In this document: piece after piece, positions 1 to 10,166 of the stretch | How positions within the stretch are numbered: the first letter of the stretch is position 1 | Layout: each line of letters starts with the position of its first letter | The notes under the pieces: generated by a model | Databases searched by the model: none | Told to the model about the DNA's origin: nothing | Seen by the model: the letters and a program-made list of their open reading frames with translations, nothing else | Position numbers and translations under genes: made by a program | Assembly: GCF_905171775.1 (NCBI RefSeq) | Contig: NC_053491.1 | Coordinates: 229,452,247 to 229,516,246, forward strand | Direction: 5' to 3' | From: Rana temporaria | Taxonomy: Eukaryota > Chordata > Amphibia > Anura > Ranidae | Length of the DNA: 64,000 bases

Positions 1-33
1 ACATTTTCTGCTCTAATCCCTGAGCAAGCATAA

Positions 34-379
34 AGCACTGTACACACGCTTGGTTTTCTCGGCAGTAAAAAGTCAGCTGAGAAAATCGAGGGGAAAGCCA
101 AGAACCCGGCAGGAAAACTGCCATGGAGCTTTGGCCGGGAATCCCGGCCGTGTGTATTCTACATTGGCACTGCCTCGCATCCAAGTAGATCCGCCCGAAA
201 AAAAAATGCTGGGAATCCCGACGGGTAAATAGAGAGTAGGGTCTCTATTTTCCCGACGGGATTCCCAGCTGTTTTCCTGATGGGAAAACTGCGAGTAAGC
301 ATACACACGTCCGTTTTTCCTGGCCAAAAGCTCACCTGGCAGTTTTCCTGCCGGGAAAACCGGTCGTGTGTACAAGGCT
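34..379. mobile_element. Palindromic MITE, GTACACACG-end group
   Basis: The ends are inverted: CTGTACACACG near 38 and CGTGTGTACAAGGC near 364-377. The middle (about 185-300) is a second palindrome around GGGAATCCCGACGGG / CCCGACGGGATTCCC. No coding capacity is supported; short open frames on both strands follow from the palindrome. It belongs to the same end-type group as the elements at 11506, 13418, 14701, 23308, 25886, 35686, 48931 and 56397. The flanking TAA/TTA could be a degenerate 3-bp target duplication. Confidence 0.7.
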
Positions 380-937
380 TATCAGTGTCTTTCCTTTCCC
401 ATTAGAATTACAAATGTTGTCTATAGCACTGTAATTTACAAATATTAGAATGGTTATTGAATTCAGATGATCGAAGATGACTTTCTAGGTGCTTTTGTAT
501 GTAAACATGCACCCTTGGAATAGACGCAAGAAGAAGAATGGAGAGGAGGCATCTATTTTGCCAGCTTATCTCAAGAATCCATGCAATTGGATAACATTTT
601 CCAGCCTGTCTGATCAGGTCCCCTTGCCTCCGCCCCAAGATTGCTTGGCCAAGGATGCATGCTAGTACCAAAGAAATTAGATGGGCATTGGAGCATATTA
701 GAAATAAAGCTGGACTGGGGGACAAATCTGCCGCTGACTTATGGCCAGTTTTAGTTCAGAGAGATCTAATGAGGATCCTAATGTGAAAACAGCACTGAAG
801 AAAACTGCATCTTGCTTCTTTGTAATTTGAAAAAATGTAATAATTATGACAGTTACATTCTCTGCTTCCTGATGTATCCCTTGAATATATGGTGAATACA
901 AGGTGTTCTGTTATTGGAGAAGGGGAGATTGTGATGT
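380..937. other. Unassigned, single-copy in this window
   Basis: I see no long ORF, no terminal repeats and no similarity to other parts of the window. The short open frames here lack recognisable motifs. Confidence 0.5.
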
Positions 938-956
938 TAAAGTGGTTGTAAAGCCT

Positions 957-1247
957 TAGGTCGATCCAAACCGATGTGAATGGTCCGACGGACCATTTTC
1001 ATCGGTTCACCGCTGAAGTGGTCTGATGTGCATACACACCATCAGTTCAAAAAACGATCGGGTCAGAACACGGTGATGTAAAACACACGACGTGCAGAAA
1101 AAATTTAAGTTCAATGCTTCCAAGCATGCGTCAACTTGATTCTGAGCATGCGTGGGTTTTGAACCGATGCTTTTGTGTACTAACCATCGGTTTGGACCTA
1201 TCGGGCAGCGGTCCATCGGTTCGATTTTAAAGCAAGTTCTAACATTT
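957..1247. mobile_element. 3'-truncated MITE cut by the Penelope element
   Basis: This sequence matches the interior of the MITEs at 23308 and 23728. Shared landmarks are the CATACACACCATCAGTT segment, the GGTGACGTAAAACACA-like segment, TTCAATGCTTCCAAGCATGCG, and the final TTTTAAAGCAAGTT. The copy stops at about 1247, where the Penelope element begins. The remaining third of the MITE is not found on the far side of the Penelope element (after 8173), so it was either truncated earlier or lost at insertion. The start is approximate. Confidence 0.7.
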
Positions 1248-2527
1248 TCGGAAGGGATTTCCCCATCAAAATTATGATTGGTGAATGCCGCTAAGTGGGA
1301 GGGTTTTCCATGGTGACGCTGGCTATATTAACCATCAGTAGCGGTATGCGTGTACCCGCTTCAGAAGACGTAAGAGAACGAAACGTGCGTAAAGCGGATA
1401 CACGCACGCCCGCACGCACTTCCTGGACTAACCAGCTGTTCATTTGGTGGAACGCACGCCGTTCCCACGCTGGTTCTCATTTGTGGAGCTTGTGCTGTGC
1501 TGGGAAGCTTGCTATCACACAGATAACTGTCTGCTTGTATTCACAAGCATTCTATCTGGCCCCCGTTTTTATTTCATTTTTATTTCATTTTTAAATCTAT
1601 TTTTATTTTTTATTATTTCTTCTTTTGTCTGTATACATTTGTATATATTGCTTTAGTACTAGCCTGTGGCTGTACCAATAAAATTTACCCACTGGAACCT
1701 GAACCTACTACTCTATGAGACCTTTTTTTTTTTTACCCCTTGGAGGAATCCGGATATTCAGGATCTTTTTTGGTACCAGCTGGACCGTAGGACCTACTAG
1801 GAGAGCGAGGACCCGAGTCGGTTGGAGATTTTCTATGCTCTTTACCCCTGCAGGGGTGAGGGCCTCTGGTGAGTAGGGACCCAGGAGGGGGAGCACCGGA
1901 CCCACTTCGCATCACTGCACTACTGCATACTGTGACCACTTACCCACTTGGACAGTCACATTGTCACCAATATCACTCTGGACTGCTGTTAATTTATTTA
2001 TATTGGTTCACACCCGGATTGTTGCTTTTCATATATATATATTCCTTATATATATTTTTTCCTGAACTTTTAGACATTTTTTAGTCTTTTGGATTTTTCA
2101 CTTTTTTGGACACAATTTTTTATTTTTTTGGAAACAATTTTTCGGCACTTGTGCTGTGCGTTATCACTTTACTTTTGTCCAACGTCATATACTAAGCTGT
2201 ATTTACAGCATGTGGTTTTAGCCACACTTAAGCTATTCATTTTTTTATTACTGGCTTATCACATATCATAAGAGGCACTATATTTATCACTTATTAATTT
2301 GAGGTCCATATAGTTTGTTCTTACCACCTCTGGGTAACATTAGCCTCCACTTAGACAGCGCCACCACCCCCACACCATTGTCCATTATTTCTGTATCCTT
2401 TAGGGGATCACATTCTTGGGGGGGCTGCAGTCTTATTATTATTTACCTATTTTATGTTCGAATTTTAAGTAATACTACATATTTCCAAACTAGTGTTTCC
2501 TAAGCGCGGTTATTTGCTTTCTATTTC
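1248..2527 (+). repeat. 5' terminal direct repeat (pLTR) of Penelope-like element
   Basis: A 1280-bp direct repeat, near-identical to 6895-8173. It starts at TCGGAAGGGATTTCCCC and ends at GGTTATTTGCTTTCTATTTC. It contains a TATATTAA stretch near 1324, a hammerhead-like fold at 1347-1406, an AATAAA at 1677-1682 that could serve polyadenylation, and T-rich sequence. A 99-residue open frame (1295-1594) occurs in both copies but has no recognisable domain and overlaps the structured RNA, so I do not call it a gene. Confidence 0.9.
1347..1406 (+). ncRNA. Candidate hammerhead-like ribozyme in 5' pLTR
   Basis: Order in the RNA sense: outer stem GCGTGT..CCGCTT, core CAGAAGA, small hairpin GT-AAGAGA-AC, GAAA, minimal stem C-GTGC-G, then UA, then AAGCGG..ACACGC closing the outer stem. 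This is the topology of a type I hammerhead (stem I, CUGANGA, stem II, GAAA, very short stem III, UH cleavage site, stem I). Very short stem III is known for hammerheads in Penelope-like pLTRs. Deviations: the core has A where U4 is invariant, and one extra C follows the core. It may be a degenerate or inactive ribozyme. Confidence 0.5.
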
Positions 2528-2563
2528 CGTTTCCACATCTACCGGTGTGTTTTTACTGCAGCT

Positions 2564-3709
2564 ATGGAACTGTTTGGCTATATGAACAGTAGGAATATAG
2601 ACGTTGGGGGCATTTTTAGCCAGGAAGAAATTATAAACAGACAGGATATGCAAGGGTTGGTCAAACAACTAAGGCACACAATGGAAAAGCAACTGAGAGT
2701 ATGGTGGGATATAGCCACCCTTGAAACATATATAAAAGAAAAAATGACCCCCAGGAGGTTACGATGGGATATACACCCGAATGACAACGTTGAGGATGCT
2801 GAGCTTATGAACGAATGGTATTGTTTTTTTAATACATGTGAAAACGAACTTTTACATAAAATTGTTAAAAGAAGGAAGTTCAAATTAAAAACAATAGAAA
2901 AAAGTATCACAGAAATACAAAATCTTCTAACACCATTCGCAAGCCAGCAAGATTACAAAGACAAAACCAAAGAATTGCAGGATTTGATCAAAAAATATGA
3001 CAGTGACATCCAGAGCAAGAAGCAAAAGAAGTTTAAGAGGGATGTACTTGATTATAAAAATATGCAGGTATATAAATGGCAAGCTTCCATGGAAAACCCG
3101 ACAGAAGGGCTTGATGACACTATAACTGATGAGAGTGAACTTACAATGATAGCCACTGATGGGGCAACTAGTCCTAGGCACCCGATCATCTATACAACCA
3201 CTAATGGACCTGAACAACACGGACAAAACACCCCCCACATGCCAAGATGGCAGCAAGGGAGACCTGAGAATAGAAGGGTTAGATACCAAGATGACTATTA
3301 TAGGAGCCCCAATCCACCCAGAAGGAGATCATTTAGCCGTAATAGGCACTCCTCAGGAAGAGACCATTACCCTACCAATACACATTATAATTATGGTAGA
3401 AATGGAGGGGATTATGAGGATTTTCACAGAGGAGGCCCCAACTCCCGCCCACCAGGAAGATGGAGACCAAGAACTGGCTACGGAAACCCAGGATGGAGAG
3501 GGATGAATGGCAACCGAGGGGCTACCCATGGAAGACCCCAAGGGAGAGGAGAAAACCCAAGGAACCAAGGACATCAAGGACAGGGAACCTACTCCAACCC
3601 ATGGGACAACAGATCGCGCAATCAGGACAGAGAAACGGAACACAGTCAAAGAGAAAACGCACCAGAGGGTGCAGGGGAGGGCAGAAGAAAACGCCCAAGG
3701 CACTATTAG
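2564..3709 (+). CDS. Penelope-like element ORF1, RG-rich basic protein
   Basis: This encodes a 381-residue protein starting at the first ATG after the 5' pLTR. Residues 1-160 are charged and probably helical (KQLRHTMEKQLRVWWD, repeated K/E-rich heptad-like stretches around 100-165). Residues 215-381 are low-complexity, rich in R, G, N, P and Y with many RG and GR pairs, as in RNA-binding tails. No retroviral gag zinc knuckle or RRM is visible. The stop lies 250 bases inside ORF2, which reads in the -1 frame relative to it. The likely role is a nucleic-acid-binding partner of the RT in a ribonucleoprotein; this is inferred from composition and position. Described endonuclease-bearing Penelope elements usually have one main ORF, so this is notable. 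The alternative is a split N-terminal part of ORF2. Confidence 0.75.
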   Translation: MELFGYMNSRNIDVGGIFSQEEIINRQDMQGLVKQLRHTMEKQLRVWWDIATLETYIKEKMTPRRLRWDIHPNDNVEDAELMNEWYCFFNTCENELLHKIVKRRKFKLKTIEKSITEIQNLLTPFASQQDYKDKTKELQDLIKKYDSDIQSKKQKKFKRDVLDYKNMQVYKWQASMENPTEGLDDTITDESELTMIATDGATSPRHPIIYTTTNGPEQHGQNTPHMPRWQQGRPENRRVRYQDDYYRSPNPPRRRSFSRNRHSSGRDHYPTNTHYNYGRNGGDYEDFHRGGPNSRPPGRWRPRTGYGNPGWRGMNGNRGATHGRPQGRGENPRNQGHQGQGTYSNPWDNRSRNQDRETEHSQRENAPEGAGEGRRKRPRHY

Positions 3710-5967
3710 GCAAAGGCATATTTAATCTTAGCGACATTCAATTAACTAAGGAAGAGCTACACATTTTGGACCTGGGCCTCAAATATGCTCCTGAAAAGGC
3801 ATTAGACCAATTTGAGGTCTATATAGATCTCCAGAAATTCCTTAGAAAATTAAACCTAAGAAAATTCTTCTTGACCAACCAAGATGACAACCCAATGCAA
3901 ATATCTGAATACACCCAAACTAACTTGAGGAACAATTCCACATTTAACCCAAACACACCGGGGAACCAGTGTATAGGGGCGTTCAAGAAAATGGTGGAAA
4001 GCGACCTCAGGAAATTGCAGCGGAAATTTAAAAACAAAAATAAAGATGTGTGGAAAACAATTAAGGAAATTGGCAAGAAAAAAGAAGTCATTATTAGACC
4101 GGCTGACAAGGGAGGTGGCCTTGTCATCCTTAACAAAAAGGATTATGAAGAAGAGATGGAAAACCTGCTTAGAGTTGAAAATACGTATAAGAAACTAAAG
4201 GGTAACCCCAAAATAAGGTTCAACAAACTACTCGAGAAATTTGTACAAAAAGGGAAGTCTTTAGGAATATTGAATAAAAATGAAGCCGAGTACTTAGTGT
4301 CGAATTCTACGAAAACACCGGTGCTATATTACACCCCCAAGATACATAAGAGACTTGAAAAACCTCCCGGTAGACCCATAATAAGTGGTATCAACTCCAT
4401 TTTTTCCCGTCTAGGAGAGTACCTCGACACCTATTTGCAACCTATCGTTAAGCTGGGAAGATCCCATCATCGTGACAGCCTACAACTTATTAACGAATTG
4501 CAACAGGTTGATGGTGCGGAACATCTACTCTTGGCTACTATTGATGTCAACTCCCTCTACACCAGTATATCCCAGGAGGATGGAGTCATGGGAGTAGAAA
4601 AAGCCTTACACCAACATACCAGTTTGAAACAAGCACAGATTAACTTTATTGTCGAAGGGCTCAAGATGGCCATGGAGTGTAACTACTTCTGGTACCGGAA
4701 CCATTACTATGTCCAAACTAGGGGGGTAGCGATGGGGGCTCGTTATGCCCCCAGCGTTGCCAACCTACTGATGGATAGCTGGGAGGAAGAATATGTTTAT
4801 AGTCGTAATATCCCTCAGATCAAACTGTACAGGCGTTACATCGACGACCTTATCATTCTTTGGGATGGCACCAATGACACTTTTCAGGCATTTCTATCTA
4901 ATCTGAATACCAACAGATATGGCCTCACCTTTACTGGCAATTGTAGTACAGAATGCATAGATTACCTTGATCTACAGATCTATAAGGAGGGCTCAGAATT
5001 ACACACAAGAACCCACTTTAAAACCACCGATCGCAATGGATACATCCCATCCACCAGTTGCCATCATCCCAGGTGGAAAGCCAACATACCAAAAGGGCAA
5101 CTAATGCGACTTCGGAGGAATTGCAGTTCTGTTACTGAATTTCAGGCACAAGCTGACACAATCATTGACCGGTTTAAAGAAAAAGGATACAAAGAGGCAA
5201 ATTTATTGAAATTAAAAGATGAAGTGACAAACATGGACAGGAATAACATGCTGTCGGTTAATAAAAAGAATAAAAATAATAAAACTGATGTAGCTTTCAT
5301 CACCGGCTTCAACTCCCAATACAAAGACTTCGAGCATATAGTAAAAAAGTATTGGCCAATTCTACAGGAAGACCATGCCCTTACCAAAGTCCTGGGCAAA
5401 AAACCTAGTTTCATCTATAGACGTGCCCCCTCCCTCCGTCACCATTTGGTGCACAATGTGGTAGATCCACCCAAACAGGTCAACATCTTCCCTGATCTGA
5501 AGGGATTCTTTAAATGTCAGAGATGTCTTGGCTGCAGGGTCAGCAAAAAACAACCGAGAAGAAAAATGAGTTTTAAATCCAGAAACGACTTCAAAGAATA
5601 CAAGATCAAAGAACTCATTTCCTGTGACACAACACACGTGACTTATGTCATCGAGTGCCCGTGCCACCTGCAATATGTGGGTAGAACCACACGACCCTTG
5701 AAGATAAGAATCCGGGAACACATCAATAGGATTAAAGCAGGTTTTCCTAAACATCATCTCTCACGCCACTTCAAAGAGTTCCACCATCAAGACCCTACTG
5801 GCCTGATCTTTTATGGTATTGATACCATAAGGGATGACTGGAGGGGAGGAAATAAGACCACTGCAATATCCCAAAATGAGACCAGTTGGATCTACCGCTT
5901 GGGTTCGCTTGCACCCCACGGGTTGAACAAGGACATTGATCTTAATTGTTTCCTTGCCAACCCCTAG
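3460..5967 (+). CDS. Penelope-like reverse transcriptase / GIY-YIG endonuclease
   Basis: The open frame is 835 residues; the native start may lie nearer 3690, because residues 1-85 overlap ORF1 and are only basic. Domains: an N-terminal Penelope segment from about 85 (IFNLSDIQLTKEE, LDLGLKYAP); a RPADKGGGLVIL motif near 213; TPKIHKRLEKPPGRPIISG; RT motif A (TIDVNSLYTSI, Asp near 362); motif B (RGVAMGARYAPSVANLLM); motif C YIDD at about 460-463; a Cys-rich linker (CQRCLGC) near 688; GIY-YIG endonuclease from about 728 (TYVIECPCHLQYVGRT) with a conserved Arg and His downstream. In the family the product nicks target DNA and copies element RNA by target-primed reverse transcription. All catalytic landmarks are present and no stop interrupts the frame. 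How it is translated (-1 frameshift or reinitiation) is unknown; I found no classical slippery heptamer in the overlap. Confidence 0.92.
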   Translation: METKNWLRKPRMERDEWQPRGYPWKTPRERRKPKEPRTSRTGNLLQPMGQQIAQSGQRNGTQSKRKRTRGCRGGQKKTPKALLGKGIFNLSDIQLTKEELHILDLGLKYAPEKALDQFEVYIDLQKFLRKLNLRKFFLTNQDDNPMQISEYTQTNLRNNSTFNPNTPGNQCIGAFKKMVESDLRKLQRKFKNKNKDVWKTIKEIGKKKEVIIRPADKGGGLVILNKKDYEEEMENLLRVENTYKKLKGNPKIRFNKLLEKFVQKGKSLGILNKNEAEYLVSNSTKTPVLYYTPKIHKRLEKPPGRPIISGINSIFSRLGEYLDTYLQPIVKLGRSHHRDSLQLINELQQVDGAEHLLLATIDVNSLYTSISQEDGVMGVEKALHQHTSLKQAQINFIVEGLKMAMECNYFWYRNHYYVQTRGVAMGARYAPSVANLLMDSWEEEYVYSRNIPQIKLYRRYIDDLIILWDGTNDTFQAFLSNLNTNRYGLTFTGNCSTECIDYLDLQIYKEGSELHTRTHFKTTDRNGYIPSTSCHHPRWKANIPKGQLMRLRRNCSSVTEFQAQADTIIDRFKEKGYKEANLLKLKDEVTNMDRNNMLSVNKKNKNNKTDVAFITGFNSQYKDFEHIVKKYWPILQEDHALTKVLGKKPSFIYRRAPSLRHHLVHNVVDPPKQVNIFPDLKGFFKCQRCLGCRVSKKQPRRKMSFKSRNDFKEYKIKELISCDTTHVTYVIECPCHLQYVGRTTRPLKIRIREHINRIKAGFPKHHLSRHFKEFHHQDPTGLIFYGIDTIRDDWRGGNKTTAISQNETSWIYRLGSLAPHGLNKDIDLNCFLANP

Positions 5968-6894
5968 TTCAAGGGATCTCTAGATGACCCACTCAGGGTA
6001 CATAAGGTTATAGAGTGCCCTTGTTGCTTACTTTCCAGTTATGGGGACCATTAATAGCATTCAACTTTAGGAACCCTTCTCCAGTATGTCATTTATTGGG
6101 GTCTGTTCCCTGGGAAGCTTTGTCATACTACACCCCAGATAGGCTTATGCTCATCTCAGGGTAGGCATCATCTGTGTTTAATGGTCACACCCCCTAATTT
6201 ATACAATCCACCTTACGACGTTAGTGCTATACATCTTAGCACCCATGAATCTACACTCTACTTCCCGTCTTTCATTTCATTTCACTTTAGATATGGGTTA
6301 TGCTACCCATTCTACCTCCCCACCTTTGTCTATAGGTATATCACTGTTTGTACCTATACATACACCCCTAGGTTAACTTTCATTTCACTCATGGGGTGCT
6401 CACTCTGCTTGGAGCAACATTATTTTATTATGTATTTAAATTTGTAACTTTTAATCTGCAACTTATGTCCTCCTCTTTTTACATTCCTCCTTAAGCATTA
6501 TGAGCTGTGCATTAGGACCCACTAGCAACAGGCAAAAGTACAGTTCATAAAGCATGCATGCACTATTGCACTTGTTCAGATTCACATAGTGCTTCTATTC
6601 ATGACCTGTAGTTATTTATATTTTTTGATCTGTGCATACATATATATATATATACCACAATTTTGTCATACACTGATATTGCATATGAGAGAAGAATATG
6701 AATTTAGCGCTGACATAAGCCATATGGTTAAACTGAGATGTCATCATATGGAATGTTATGTCATGTCCGTAGAAACTTATGCACACCATGTAAATTGTCA
6801 CTGTATGGAATATTATGCTATGTCCGTTTAAGCATATGCACACCATGGAAATTACAATTATATTCACCCAGGGACTCCTGCCTAAATCACCCGA
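5968..6894 (+). other. 3' untranslated region of Penelope-like element
   Basis: Non-coding sequence between ORF2 and the 3' pLTR. Near its end (about 6745-6861) it holds an imperfect tandem duplication with a 57-bp period: TATGGAATGTTATG...CACACCATG recurs as TATGGAATATTATG...CACACCATGG. A short TA run lies at 6640-6654. No other feature is seen. Confidence 0.7.
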
Positions 6895-8173
6895 TCGGAA
6901 GGGATTTCCCCATCAAAATTATGATTGGTGAATGCCGCTAAGTGGGAGGGTTTTCCATGGTGACGCTGGCTATATTAACCATCAGTAGCGGTATGCGTGT
7001 ACCCGCTTCAGAAGACGTAAGAGAACGAAACGTGCGTAAAGCGGATACACGCACGCCCGCACGCACTTCCTGGACTAACCAGCTGTTCATTTGGTGGAAC
7101 GCACGCCGTTCCCACGCTGGTTCTCATTTGTGGAGCTTGTGCTGTGCTGGGAAGCTTGCTATCACACAGATAACTGTCTGCTTGTATTCACAAGCATTCT
7201 ATCTGGCCCCCGTTTTTATTTCATTTTTATTTCATTTTTAAATCTATTTTTATTTTTTATTATTTCTTCTTTTGTCTGTATACATTTGTATATATTGCTT
7301 TAGTACTAGCCTGTGGCTGTACCAATAAAATTTACCCACTGGAACCTGAACCTACTACTCTATGAGACCTTTTTTTTTTTACCCCTTGGAGGAATCCGGA
7401 TATTCAGGATCTTTTTTGGTACCAGCTGGACCGTAGGACCTACTAGGAGAGCGAGGACCCGAGTCGGTTGGAGATTTTCTATGCTCTTTACCCCTGCAGG
7501 GGTGAGGGCCTCTGGTGAGTAGGGACCCAGGAGGGGGAGCACCGGACCCACTTCGCATCACTGCACTACTGCATACTGTGACCACTTACCCACTTGGACA
7601 GTCACATTGTCACCAATATCACTCTGGACTGCTGTTAATTTATTTATATTGGTTCACACCCGGATTGTTGCTTTTCATATATATATATTCCTTATATATA
7701 TTTTTTCCTGAACTTTTAGACATTTTTTAGTCTTTTGGATTTTTCACTTTTTTGGACACAATTTTTTATTTTTTTGGAAACAATTTTTCGGCACTTGTGC
7801 TGTGCGTTATCACTTTACTTTTGTCCAACGTCATATACTAAGCTGTATTTACAGCATGTGGTTTTAGCCACACTTAAGCTATTCATTTTTTTATTACTGG
7901 CTTATCACATATCATAAGAGGCACTATATTTATCACTTATTAATTTGAGGTCCATATAGTTTGTTCTTACCACCTCTGGGTAACATTAGCCTCCACTTAG
8001 ACAGCGCCACCACCCCCACACCATTGTCCATTATTTCTGTATCCTTTAGGGGATCACATTCTTGGGGGGGCTGCAGTCTTATTATTATTTACCTATTTTA
8101 TGTTCGAATTTTAAGTAATACTACATATTTCCAAACTAGTGTTTCCTAAGCGCGGTTATTTGCTTTCTATTTC
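6895..8173 (+). repeat. 3' terminal direct repeat (pLTR) of Penelope-like element
   Basis: A 1279-bp near-identical partner of 1248-2527, shorter by one T in a poly-T run. It carries the same hammerhead-like fold (6994-7053) and the same AATAAA (7324-7329). Downstream sequence (CTTTAGGTTTTTG) differs from what follows the first copy, which fixes the end of the repeat. Confidence 0.9.
6994..7053 (+). ncRNA. Candidate hammerhead-like ribozyme in 3' pLTR
   Basis: A second identical copy of the fold at 1347-1406, with the same core deviation (CAGAAGA in place of CUGANGA). If active, two sites would cut a tandem transcript into unit-length RNA with a defined 5' end. That role is proposed for Penelope ribozymes and is only inferred here. 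Confidence 0.5.
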
Positions 8174-8657
<484 letters not shown>

Positions 8658-8693
8658 TATTTATTTTTAACAACTTTTTTAGGCATATATATA

Positions 8694-10164
8694 CAGTATC
8701 TTACAAAAGTAAGTACACCGCTCACATATTTGTAAATCTTTTATTATATATTTTCATGTGACAACACTAAAGAAATGACACTGTTGCAATTTAGTAGTGA
8801 GTGAACAGCTTGTATAACAGTGTAAATTTGCTGTCCCCTCAAAATAACTCAATATACAGCTATTAATGTCACTGGCAACAAAAGTGATTACACCTCTAAG
8901 TAAAAATGTCCAAATTGGGCCCAATTAGCCATTTTCCCTCCCCGGTGTCATGTGACTCGTTAATGTGTTACAACATCTCAGGTGTGAATGGGGAGCAGGT
9001 TTGTTAAATTTGGTGTTATCGCTCTCACACTCTCATACTGGTCACTGGAAGTTCAACATGGCACCTCATGGCAAAGAACTCTCTGAGGATCTGAAAAAAA
9101 GAATTGTTGTTCTACATAAAGATGGCCTAGGCTATAAGAAGATTGCCAAGACCCTAAAACTGAGCCGCAGCACGGTGGCCAAGACCATACAGTGGTTTAA
9201 GAGGAAATATTTCATTCAAAACAGGCCTCGGCATGGTAAACCAAAGCAGTTGAGGGCACATGCTCAGCATCATATCCAGAGGTTGTCTTTGGGAAATAGA
9301 CATATGAGTGCTGCCAGCAATGCTGCATTACTGAAACCATGTCATGTGGTCTGATATGACCAAGATTAACTTATTTGGTTCAGGTGGTATGAAGCATGTG
9401 TGGCGGTAACCAGTTGAGGTGTACAAAGACAAGTGTGTCTTGCCTATAGTCAAGCATGGTGTTGGGAGTGTCATGGTCTGGGGCTGCATGAGTGCTGCTG
9501 GCACTGGGGAGCAACACTTTTTTGAGGGAACCATGAATGCCAACATGTACTGTGACATACTAAAGCAGAGCATGATCCCCTTTCTTTTGGAGACTGTGCC
9601 GCAGGGCAGGATTCCAACATGATAACGACCCCAAACACACCTCCAAGATGACCACTGCCTTGCTAAAGAAGCTGAGGGTAAAGGTGATGGACTGGCCAAG
9701 CATGTCTCCAGACCTAAACCCTATTGAGCATCTGCGGAGCATGCTCAAACAGAAGGTGGAGAAACGCAAGGTTTCTAACCTCCACCAGCTCCGTGATGTC
9801 ATCATGGAGGAGTGGAAGAGGACTCCAGTGGCAACCTGTGAAGCTCTGGTGAACTCCATGCCCAAGAGGGTTAAGGCAGTGCTGGAAAATAACGATGGCC
9901 ACACAAACTATTGACACATTGACACATTGGGCCAAATGTGGACATTTTCATTTAGGTGTGTACTCACTTTTGTTGCCAGTGGTTTAGAAAGGAATGTGTG
10001 TTGAGTTATTTTGAGGGGACAACAAATTGATACTGTTATACAAGCTGTACACTCACTACTTTACATTGAAGAAAAGTGTAATTTCTTCAGTGTTTTTTAC
10101 TTGAAAAGACATAATAAAATATTTACAAAAATGTGAGGGGTGTACTCACTTTTGTGAGATACTG
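8694..10164 (+). mobile_element. Tc1-like transposon, internally deleted
   Basis: The element starts CAGTATCTTACAAAAGTAAG and ends CACTTTTGTGAGATACTG, with TA at 8692-8693 and TG (probably decayed TA) at 10165-10166. Each long inverted arm (about 200 bp) carries two copies of an AAAAGTGAGTACACC-like motif: outer near 8704 and inner near 8879 on the left; inner near 9953 and outer near 10139 on the right. This is the IR/DR organisation of Tc1 elements such as Sleeping Beauty. The transposase is disrupted, so the copy is non-autonomous. Confidence 0.92.
9058..9914 (+). pseudogene. Tc1-like transposase, broken
   Basis: It begins MAPHGKELSEDLKKRIV, the usual Tc1 start with a paired-like helix-turn-helix (GYKKIAKTLKLSRSTVAKTI), and runs in frame to about 9340. 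About 80 residues are then missing compared with the family: the second DNA-binding helix region up to the first catalytic Asp. Sequence resumes at TKINLFGS in another frame, meets a stop at WR*PVE (about 9405), continues through KHGVGSVMVWGCMSAAG, and shifts frame again before HDNDPKHTSK (about 9618) and SPDLNPIEHL (second Asp and final Glu). It ends ..AVLENNDGHTNY. At least one deletion, one stop and two frame changes rule out a functional DDE transposase. Confidence 0.92.
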
Positions 10165-10166
10165 TG

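Larger units (their letters stand above)
1248..8173 (+). mobile_element. Complete Penelope-like retroelement
   Basis: Layout: direct repeat (1248-2527), ORF1 (2564-3709), overlapping ORF2 with reverse transcriptase and GIY-YIG endonuclease (3460-5967), 3' untranslated region, second direct repeat (6895-8173). Total about 6.9 kb. The two terminal repeats are collinear at an offset of 5647 that changes to 5646 at a poly-T run near 1722/7369; no other difference was seen by eye, so the copy is young. Long direct terminal repeats (pLTRs) plus RT and GIY-YIG are diagnostic of endonuclease-bearing Penelope-like elements. Both ORFs are open. No convincing target duplication was found. The copy may be mobilisation-competent, but activity is inference. 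Confidence 0.9.

Noticed and set aside
1295..1594. 99-codon open frame in both pLTRs
   Set aside because: Its duplication follows from the direct repeat; it has no domain and overlaps the structured RNA.
1860..1895. CTGGTGAG in the pLTR as a hammerhead core
   Set aside because: It lacks the required A6 and has no GAAA or matching stems around it; the fold at 1347 is far better.
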